NCBI GenBank assembly: GCA_963169755.1 | Contig: CAUJFC010000174.1 | Coordinates: forward strand, 1-37,660 | Source: Actinomycetota bacterium | GTDB taxonomy: Bacteria; Actinomycetota; Acidimicrobiia; Acidimicrobiales; Iamiaceae | Length of the DNA stretch: 37,660 nucleotides | Reading direction: 5' to 3' | Shown here: piece after piece, positions 31,654-37,660 of the stretch | How the letters are laid out: each line of letters starts with the position of its first letter | Numbering within the stretch: position 1 is the stretch's first letter | Notes under the pieces: model-generated | What the model was told of the DNA's origin: nothing | The model's input: only the letters and a program-made list of their open reading frames with translations | Databases searched by the model: none | Made by a program: the position numbers and the translations under genes

Positions 31654-32637
31654 GTGGCCAGCACCACCGCCACCCCCACCGAGAACGTCGCCCGCTTCGC
31701 CGACCTGCACGGTGCGCTCACCGCCAACATCGCCACTGTCATCCATGGCAAGGCCGATGCGATCGACCTGGTTGTGCTCGGCCTGATCGCCGAGGGCCAC
31801 GTGCTGGTCGAGGACGTGCCCGGCGTGGGAAAGACCACTCTGGCCAAGGCGTTGGCCCAGTCGATCGACGCCCCGTTCGGACGAATCCAGTTCACCCCTG
31901 ATCTGCTGCCCACCGACGTGGTCGGGGTGAACGTATGGGAGCAGTCCACCAACCGCTTCACCTTCCGCCCCGGACCGGTGTTCAACAGCATCGTGCTGGC
32001 CGACGAGATCAACCGAGCCTCACCCAAGACCCAGGCAGCCCTGCTGGAAGCCATGGCTGAACGCCAGGTGACGGTGGATGGCGTCACTCATGAGCTCGCT
32101 CCACCTTTCATGGTGATCGCCACCCAGAACCCAGGCGACCACGACGGCACCTATCCCCTACCCGAGAGCCAGCTCGACCGGTTCCTGTTGAGAACCTCCA
32201 TGGGTTACCCCAGCCGCGACGCCGCGATCGCCATCCTCCAAGACCCCTCCGAAGTGGGGGCGGTGCCCGACACGGTCGAACCGGTGCTGGCCATATCGCA
32301 GGTGAACGGAATGGTGGCGGCGGCCCGAACCGTCCATGTGGCGCCCGCCCTCCAGGGCTACCTGGTCGACCTGGCCGACGCCTCCCGCCGTCACAGCGCT
32401 GTGGCCATCGGGCTTTCACCCCGATCGACTCTGGCACTACAACGAGTGAGCCGGGCCCGGGCCGCCACGCGCGGCCGCAACTTCGTTCAACCCGACGACA
32501 TCAAGGCCCTGGCCCACCCGGTGTTGGCCCATCGCCTCCGATTGACCAGGGAAGCCGTTCTCCGGGGGGTGCAACCTCACGACGTGGTGGCCGAACTGCT
32601 CGATCAGGTACCGCTACCCGCGCCCAACTCCGACTGA
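31654..32637 (+). CDS. MoxR-family AAA+ ATPase
   Basis: 327 residues from the GTG at 31654, chosen because GAGGAG precedes it closely; the track's earlier TTG start has no ribosome site. Walker A is VEDVPGVGKTTLAKAL (about residue 60) and Walker B is IVLADEINRASPKTQAALLEAM (about residue 115). Sensor-type VIATQNPGDHDGTYPLPESQLDRFLL follows. MoxR ATPases act as chaperone-like factors for VWA or DUF58 partner proteins. The next two genes are the classical partners, so the three form an operon. A TAACCT -10-like hexamer lies about 30 nt upstream of the start. Confidence 0.93.
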   Translation: MASTTATPTENVARFADLHGALTANIATVIHGKADAIDLVVLGLIAEGHVLVEDVPGVGKTTLAKALAQSIDAPFGRIQFTPDLLPTDVVGVNVWEQSTNRFTFRPGPVFNSIVLADEINRASPKTQAALLEAMAERQVTVDGVTHELAPPFMVIATQNPGDHDGTYPLPESQLDRFLLRTSMGYPSRDAAIAILQDPSEVGAVPDTVEPVLAISQVNGMVAAARTVHVAPALQGYLVDLADASRRHSAVAIGLSPRSTLALQRVSRARAATRGRNFVQPDDIKALAHPVLAHRLRLTREAVLRGVQPHDVVAELLDQVPLPAPNSD

Positions 32638-32642
32638 TCGAC

Positions 32643-33848
32643 ATGGGGTTTCTCACCCGCCCCGGGTGGCTGGTCACCGGCCTGTCGATCGTGGCCGTGG
32701 CCGCAGCCCGAACGCTGGCGGTCCCCGAGTTCTACCTTCTGGGGGCCGTCGGCCTGGCTATGACGGCGATGGCGGTTGTCTCGGTCGCCCGGCCACGGCG
32801 ACCTTTGGCGATCCACCGCGCCGTACACCCGCCCCGGGTACACGTGGGTGAGGTCAGCCGCCTGACCCTGGAGGTGTCCAACCCGACCCGTCGCCGGACC
32901 ATGATCATGACCCTCCACGACCCGGTGACCCGCTCGGGCCCCGCAGTGCTGGCCATGGCTCCGCTGAGTCCGGGCGAATCCCGCCGCGCCACCTACCGCC
33001 TCCCCACCCGCCACCGGGGAGTGGTGCGCGTCGGTCCGTTGAGTGGAGTGCGCAGCGACCCGTTCGGTCTGGCCAGTCGAACCGAAGAACTCGCAGACGT
33101 CGTCGAGATCACCGTGCTTCCGGTGGTCGAGCCTCTCGGGTCATCGGTGGGTGGGTCGGGACTGGTCGATGACTTCAACGGGCTGTCGCGGTCTCGACGG
33201 GGCCCCATGGGCGGCGACGAATTCTCGTCACTGCGGGAGTACGTGGAAGGTGACGACCTGCGCCGGATCCACTGGCCGTCGACCGCCCGGACCGGTTCGC
33301 TGCTGGTGCGCCAGGACGATCCGCCCTGGCGGGGTCGGCTGACCGTGGTGCTCGACACCCGGGCCGGGCGCCTCGCTGGACCGGCGTTCGAGACCGCGGT
33401 GTCAGCGGCGGCGTCGCTACTCAGCGCCGCCGCCGACCGCGGCGAGCAGTGCCGGCTGCTGATGACCGACGGAACCGACTCGGGGCCATCGGACGGCCCA
33501 GCCGACATGGAATCGATCCTCAATCGGCTGGCCAGAGTCGAACCAGGCCCCGACGGCGTGCTCCCCCGCGTCGGTGACGGGCTGTTCGGGGGCGACACCG
33601 TGGTGGTCACCGGCCCGATTGACCAGTCGAATCTGGGAGAACTGGCGGGCCTCACAACCCGAGGTTCACTCCTGTGGGTGGTGGAGGTGGCCGATACCGC
33701 AGCCACTCGTGCGGTGATGACACCCCCCGGATCAGCGTTCGGATCGAACTCGCACACCGAGCCGTCGGTGCAGTTCGTGCGCCTCGAGGCCGGTCACCCG
33801 GTGGGGCCCGCCCTGTCAGCAGCGTTCGCCGCCGGAGCTGTTCGTTGA
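32643..33848 (+). CDS. DUF58 domain membrane protein
   Basis: 401 residues, ATG 5 nt after the moxR stop. Two membrane helices form the N-terminus (WLVTGLSIVAVAAARTLAV, FYLLGAVGLAMTAMAVVSVA). The DUF58 signature is GGDEFSSLREYVEGDDLRRIHWPSTARTGSLLVRQ, followed by a VWA-like region (RLTVVLDTRAGRL). DUF58 proteins usually pair with MoxR ATPases; their biochemical role is poorly defined. The stop overlaps the start of the next gene (TTGA). Confidence 0.92.
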   Translation: MGFLTRPGWLVTGLSIVAVAAARTLAVPEFYLLGAVGLAMTAMAVVSVARPRRPLAIHRAVHPPRVHVGEVSRLTLEVSNPTRRRTMIMTLHDPVTRSGPAVLAMAPLSPGESRRATYRLPTRHRGVVRVGPLSGVRSDPFGLASRTEELADVVEITVLPVVEPLGSSVGGSGLVDDFNGLSRSRRGPMGGDEFSSLREYVEGDDLRRIHWPSTARTGSLLVRQDDPPWRGRLTVVLDTRAGRLAGPAFETAVSAAASLLSAAADRGEQCRLLMTDGTDSGPSDGPADMESILNRLARVEPGPDGVLPRVGDGLFGGDTVVVTGPIDQSNLGELAGLTTRGSLLWVVEVADTAATRAVMTPPGSAFGSNSHTEPSVQFVRLEAGHPVGPALSAAFAAGAVR

Positions 33849-36166
33849 GCGCCACCGCTACATCGACTCCGGCCGTTGCCTCGGACCATGCGTCGCGTCC
33901 ACCCGAAGGCCACGACCAAGAGACCGATTTCCCAGACCGGTCGCTGTTGGCGGCCGAGGTGGCCATGCTGGTCGTCCACCTGGTGGTGGCCGGCGGCTTC
34001 ATCCGCTTGTACGGCTCGGGCGGCGCGCTCGGCGACCTGTTCGCCTTCTGCGCCCTGGCCTCGATGGTGACCATCACCGTCCGTCGCACCCATCTCAGCC
34101 CCGCCCTGGCCGCCACCACCCAGGTGGTGGGGGCGATCCTGGTGACGACCTGGCTGCTGTTTCCGACCACCAGCGGCTGGGGACTGCCCTCGGGCGACAC
34201 CTTCTCGGCCGCGGTCGAAGCTCTGGACGAGGCCGGACGGGTGTTTCGGAACGACGCCCCACCGGTGGCCCCGCTGATCGGATTCCAGCTGCTGGCCGGT
34301 CTGGGGCTGTGGGCGGCCGTGTGCTTCGCGGACTGGGCCGCGTTCCGGCTGAATGCTGTGCTCGAGGCCCTGGCCCCGGCCACGGTGATCTACATCTTCG
34401 TGTCAGTTGTGGGGAGCGGGCCCCACCAGCTGATGTCGGCGGCAGCCTTCGCTGCGTCTGCCCTGGTGTTCGTAGCTACCGCCAGGGGCCATCTGGCGGT
34501 CCATGACCGGAGCTGGATGGGTTCGACAGCGGTTGACGGAGCGCGAGCTCTACGCCGTGCCGCTCTGATTACGTCGGTTCTGGCGGTGGCGGCCGCGGCC
34601 GCGGTGGCCCCGGTCATGACCGCCCTCACCGACCAGCCCCTGGTGAGATGGCGTGAGACGACCGATCAGGGCAACCAGCGGGACACCGTCAGTCCGATCG
34701 TCGACCTCCACCGGCGTCTGGTCCGCCAGAGCGACCGGGTTATGTTCACGGTTCGATCCACCGCACCGTCCTACTGGCGTCTCACCTCACTCGATCACTT
34801 CGATGGCCAGATCTGGTCGGCGAGTGCCGAGTTTGCCGAGGCCGGATCCCGACTTCCCTCCTCTGCCCCGAAGGGACTCAGAACCCGCCGGGTGATTCAA
34901 GACGTCGAGGTGGTGTCGTTGGCGTCGCTGTGGGCACCGGCGGCCTTCGAGGCCCGGGAACTGCCGCGGGCATCGGGCCCGCTGCTGTGGGACTCGAAGT
35001 CGTCGACCCTGATAGTCGATGACGAGCTACCCACCTCGGACGGCCTCAGCTACGAGGTGACGTCCGAGGTGCCCGTGCTCGACCCCGAGGTGCTGCGGGC
35101 CGCGGCGGGCAGCGAGCCTGACGAGCTGAGGTCGACCTATCTGCAACTCCCCGACGACCTGCCGGCACGCGTCCGAGCCGAGGCCCGCCAGGCCGTTCTG
35201 GGTCTGACCAACCGGTACGACAAAGCCCGAGCCCTCCAGGACTTCTTCCACACCGACCGCTTTCGGTACAGCACCGACATCGCTGAAGGGCACGGCAACG
35301 ACGCCCTGATCGCCTTCTTGGACTCTGGGGTGGGCTACTGCGAACAGTTCGCCGGGACCTACGCCGCCATGGCCCGAAGTCTCGGCCTTCCGACCCGCGT
35401 CGCTGTCGGGTTCACGCCCGGCGATGCCGATCCGCAGGACCCGACGTTCTACCGGGTTCGAGGGTTGCACGCTCACGCCTGGCCCGAGGTCCACTTTCCC
35501 GGAGTCGGGTGGGTCCCGTTCGAGCCCACCAAGGGTCGGGGGATGCCTGGCGCCGAGGCCCACACCGGCCTCGCGGCCCAACAGGACCACAGCCGCGACA
35601 CCACCCCCCTGACCACGACGACCACCACCCTGACCACCTCACCCTCGGCGCCCTCCACCGCCACCACCGTTCCTCCGCCGCCTCGCCGGGGGACCTCCTC
35701 GCCGACCTCGGACCCCGACCCCCCACCGAACAAGACGGTGAGCACCCTGCTGGCACTGCTGGGTGTGGTTCTGGCTGGCGTGCTGGTTCTGATCCTGGCT
35801 GCTCCGTGGATCCGTTCGATCCTCCGGCCTGCACCGAAGGACACCCGAGGCCGGGTGCTACGGGCCTGGTCCGACGCTCAGAATCCGGTTCGATGGCGTA
35901 CCGGCGTGGTGGCCCGTGGCACCGAGACCCACCACGAGGTGGCGGCTCGGGCCCAGCGCGACCTGGGTCAGTTCGGCGCCGACTTCGGAGAGCTGGCCAC
36001 CCTGGCCGACGAGGCGGCGTGGAGCGCCAGCGTGCCGACCGAGCACAGCGCGGCCCGAGCCGAGGTGCTGTCGGCCACCATCCGCGACGGGGTCAGATCA
36101 TCGGATCCACTCTCGGTGAGGGTGAGGCGCCGGCTGTCATGGCGCGAGGCGCTGGGCCGCTTCTGA
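33845..36166 (+). CDS. Transglutaminase-like membrane protein (TgpA/DUF3488-type)
   Basis: About 773 residues from a TTG at 33845 that overlaps the DUF58 stop; the ORF back to 33674 is out-of-frame DUF58. Several N-terminal membrane helices precede a large extracytoplasmic domain. The transglutaminase core has GYCEQFAGTYAAMARSLGLPTRVAVGF with Cys499 and LHAHAWPEVHFPGVGWVPFEPT with His544. The third position is Glu (FEPT) rather than Asp, which occurs in related actinobacterial proteins. A Thr/Pro-rich linker, one more helix (LLALLGVVLAGVLVLILAA) and a helical cytosolic tail end the protein. It completes the moxR-DUF58-tgpA operon; the substrate may be cell-envelope protein or peptide (inference). 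Confidence 0.9.
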   Translation: MSATATSTPAVASDHASRPPEGHDQETDFPDRSLLAAEVAMLVVHLVVAGGFIRLYGSGGALGDLFAFCALASMVTITVRRTHLSPALAATTQVVGAILVTTWLLFPTTSGWGLPSGDTFSAAVEALDEAGRVFRNDAPPVAPLIGFQLLAGLGLWAAVCFADWAAFRLNAVLEALAPATVIYIFVSVVGSGPHQLMSAAAFAASALVFVATARGHLAVHDRSWMGSTAVDGARALRRAALITSVLAVAAAAAVAPVMTALTDQPLVRWRETTDQGNQRDTVSPIVDLHRRLVRQSDRVMFTVRSTAPSYWRLTSLDHFDGQIWSASAEFAEAGSRLPSSAPKGLRTRRVIQDVEVVSLASLWAPAAFEARELPRASGPLLWDSKSSTLIVDDELPTSDGLSYEVTSEVPVLDPEVLRAAAGSEPDELRSTYLQLPDDLPARVRAEARQAVLGLTNRYDKARALQDFFHTDRFRYSTDIAEGHGNDALIAFLDSGVGYCEQFAGTYAAMARSLGLPTRVAVGFTPGDADPQDPTFYRVRGLHAHAWPEVHFPGVGWVPFEPTKGRGMPGAEAHTGLAAQQDHSRDTTPLTTTTTTLTTSPSAPSTATTVPPPPRRGTSSPTSDPDPPPNKTVSTLLALLGVVLAGVLVLILAAPWIRSILRPAPKDTRGRVLRAWSDAQNPVRWRTGVVARGTETHHEVAARAQRDLGQFGADFGELATLADEAAWSASVPTEHSAARAEVLSATIRDGVRSSDPLSVRVRRRLSWREALGRF

Positions 36167-36167
36167 C

Positions 36168-36185
36168 GCCGGTTGGTACACCGGC
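36168..36185. terminator. Weak bidirectional hairpin between convergent genes
   Basis: GCCGGT and ACCGGC flank a 6-nt loop right after the transglutaminase gene stop, and a second small CTGAC/GTCAG stem follows. It sits in the 31-nt gap between convergent genes. There is no T run, so the call is tentative. Confidence 0.3.
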
Positions 36186-36197
36186 TGACACCGTCGG

Positions 36198-36575
36198 TCA
36201 GAGAGTGGTGTCGTTCTCGTCGGGGTCGGGACGGCTGGACGGACGGCGCCCCCGACCCCGTGGAACGTGAAGCGAATCTGCCAGTTCGTCGATTCCGGCC
36301 CGCCCCAACCTACGCAGGCACCGCTCCAGCCACAGCGCTGCCCCCAGCATCACCAGGAACCCTCCGAAGGCCACCGGGAACGGGGCGGTGGTGGCCAGGG
36401 TGACCACCAGCACCACCACACCGGCGGTGAACAGGGCCGCGGCCCGACGAATCTGGCGGACGGTGTCCACGAACAGCGAATGCCGGCTGATGTCTCCAGC
36501 CAGGCGGGGATCGTCCGCGTAGAACTGCTGCTCGATCTCCTGGAGGATGCGTTGCTCGTCCTCGGAAAGCGGCAC
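36198..36575 (-). CDS. DUF3040 domain protein
   Basis: 125 residues from the GTG at 36575, with AAGGGGA about 7 nt upstream; the ORF to 36620 adds nothing conserved. The family start PLSEDEQRILQEIEQQFYADDPRLA is clear. Two membrane helices follow (AALFTAGVVVLVVTLATTAPFPVAFGGFLVMLGAALWL). The C-terminal tail is charged and disordered. DUF3040 proteins are small actinobacterial membrane proteins often found near mraZ or dinB; their function is unknown. It lies downstream of dinB in the same direction, separated by about 140 nt. Confidence 0.9.
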   Translation of the reverse strand: MPLSEDEQRILQEIEQQFYADDPRLAGDISRHSLFVDTVRQIRRAAALFTAGVVVLVVTLATTAPFPVAFGGFLVMLGAALWLERCLRRLGRAGIDELADSLHVPRGRGRRPSSRPDPDENDTTL

Positions 36576-36713
36576 CGGTTTCCCCTTCAATCCTGTGGTG
36601 GTGGACCATCGGACAGGCACAGTCTCGCATAGCCGTCCCGAGGCGACAACGCGACCGATCGCGCCCGCCGTCGGGAGGCCCTGGAGGCGGTGATGACCCC
36701 GTGTGACCGGCCT

Positions 36714-37660
36714 TCAGCGGTCGAGCGGCGGCTGCTCGAGTTGGTCAGGGCCCCACTGCTGTTGACCGCGCCGGGCGATGCGCAAGCCGTCGGGGCCGAT
36801 CAGACTGGCCGGACCGACCGCGCTCGACCCGAACCGGGCTCGGACTTCGTCGACCACCGCCTCGACTCGGGCGTGCTGGGCCGCCGGAGCGCTCACCCCG
36901 CCCGAGGAGCCGCCCGAGGAGCCGCCCGAGGAGTCACCCGAGGAGCCGCCCGATGTGCCGCCGCGGCTGCCGTCTGTGGCGCCCTCGGGGGCGCTCAAGT
37001 CGTCGAAGCTGAGCTGACGGCCCTCGCGGGAGAACTGCGAGACGCCGACACCGAGGAGGCGAACACCCGGACCGGGATCTATCTGGCCCAACAGCGACCG
37101 GGCCAACCGGGCGATCTCTCGGGTGTTGTCCAGCGGGACCGCCACCGTCGCAGAGCGGGTGACGGTCCGGAAATCTCCGAAGCGCACCTTGATGGACACC
37201 GTCCGCCCGGCGAGCGCCGATCGGCGGAGACGGGTTCCAACCGCGTCGGCCATCCGCAACAGCTCTACCTCGAGCTGATCGATCCGGGTCAGATCGCGGG
37301 CGAATGTCTCCTCGTGGCTGACGGACTTGACGGCCTGATCGGCCACCACCGGCCGTGGGTCGACCAGGTTCGCCAGAGCATGCAGATGGTGGCCCGAGGC
37401 CCGACCCAGAGCAGCCACCAGCGCGGCTTGGGGGGTTTCAGCGAGCTGGCCGACCGTCGAGATTCCCAGACCACTGAGCCGGTTGAGCGTAGCGGGGCCG
37501 ACCCCCCACAGGGCCTGAACCGGAAGCGGATGAAGGAACTGCCGCTCGCCGTCAGGATCCACCACGACCACCCCCGGCCCCGGGCGGGGGCCCGAGGGGG
37601 TGGCCCGGGGTTTGGCGGCCTCCGAAGCCAGCTTGGCCAGGAACTTGAGTCGGGCTACCC
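36714..37660 (-). CDS. dinB: DNA polymerase IV (DinB, Y-family), 5' end off window
   Basis: About 315 residues are visible and the gene continues past the right edge. The incoming frame reads VARLKFLAKLASEAAKPRATPSG, typical of the DinB palm/fingers. It is followed by PLPVQALWGVGPATLNRLSGLGISTVGQLAE (thumb, helix-hairpin-helix). The little-finger domain shows SVSHEETFARDLTRIDQL, GRTVSIKVRFGDFRTVTRS and LLGVGVSQFS. It performs translesion synthesis. A (GGSS)n linker encoded by 12-nt repeats (about 36900-36960) precedes a C-terminal RVEAVVDEVRARFGSSAVGPASLIG segment, seen in actinobacterial DinB. The catalytic YxDxD/SxDE motifs are off window. Confidence 0.93.
   Translation of the reverse strand, partial: VARLKFLAKLASEAAKPRATPSGPRPGPGVVVVDPDGERQFLHPLPVQALWGVGPATLNRLSGLGISTVGQLAETPQAALVAALGRASGHHLHALANLVDPRPVVADQAVKSVSHEETFARDLTRIDQLEVELLRMADAVGTRLRRSALAGRTVSIKVRFGDFRTVTRSATVAVPLDNTREIARLARSLLGQIDPGPGVRLLGVGVSQFSREGRQLSFDDLSAPEGATDGSRGGTSGGSSGDSSGGSSGGSSGGVSAPAAQHARVEAVVDEVRARFGSSAVGPASLIGPDGLRIARRGQQQWGPDQLEQPPLDR

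Overview
The window is GC-rich, bacterial and dominated by core genes. It looks like a chromosomal segment of an actinobacterium (Actinomycetota). The evidence is a SepF/DivIVA division set without FtsA, a meso-diaminopimelate-type MurE, a bacterial proteasome activator (Bpa/PafE) with a GTYL tail, a DUF222/HNH (13E12-type) protein, a DUF3040 protein, a MoxR-DUF58-transglutaminase operon, frequent GTG starts, and ATGA/GTGA stop-start overlaps. A deep-branching class such as Acidimicrobiia is my guess; nothing in the window proves it.

Layout. (1) 1-2.4 kb, accessory edge: the C-terminal end of a degenerate-looking tyrosine recombinase points at the 3' end of a tRNA-Val(GAC) gene, followed by a DUF222/HNH endonuclease gene. 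(2) 2.4-6.3 kb: an 18-bp GATC-rich tandem array lies between the converging HNH gene and dnaE (replicative polymerase). dnaE has a perfect 13-bp palindrome with DnaA-box-like 9-mers in its upstream region. (3) 6.3-9.6 kb: a minus-strand unit of a phosphatase-superfamily enzyme, bpa and a membrane-anchored propeller-like protein. (4) 9.7-10.2 kb: a probably leaderless Rrf2 regulator. (5) 10.2-28.5 kb: one long minus-strand division and cell-wall (dcw) run in the order mraZ-rsmH-ftsL-ftsI-murE-mraY-ftsW-murG-murC-murB-ftsQ-ftsZ-pgeF-sepF-divIVA-lspA-rluD. Most stop and start codons overlap or nearly touch. murF and murD, which normally flank mraY, are absent, as are the yggS and yggT genes common near sepF. 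(6) 28.5-31.6 kb, minus strand, upstream of mraZ: ROK kinase, a small conserved membrane protein, menC and a lipoate-ligase-family gene. (7) 31.6-36.2 kb, plus strand: MoxR ATPase, DUF58 protein and transglutaminase-like membrane protein. (8) 36.2 kb to the end, minus strand: a DUF3040 protein and dinB (DNA polymerase IV), whose 5' end is off the window.

How the genes work together. MurC/MurB/MurE (with MurD/MurF presumably elsewhere) make UDP-MurNAc-peptide. MraY and MurG build lipid I and lipid II, and FtsW/FtsI polymerise and crosslink septal wall. FtsQ/FtsL, FtsZ and SepF organise the ring, and DivIVA marks the poles. PgeF edits muropeptide synthesis and LspA processes lipoproteins.

I did not find a convincing new multi-gene defence or metabolic system. 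The most unusual signals are non-coding or repeat-based. They are: a shared CTCAAC...GTTGAG inverted repeat upstream of both ftsZ and mraZ; the dnaE palindrome; the GATC-rich array; short tandem duplications at or near stop codons; and in-frame 12/18-nt repeats in several proteins, including one in lspA where each unit carries its own candidate ribosome site and GTG. All start-site choices and functional calls come from reading the sequence only.
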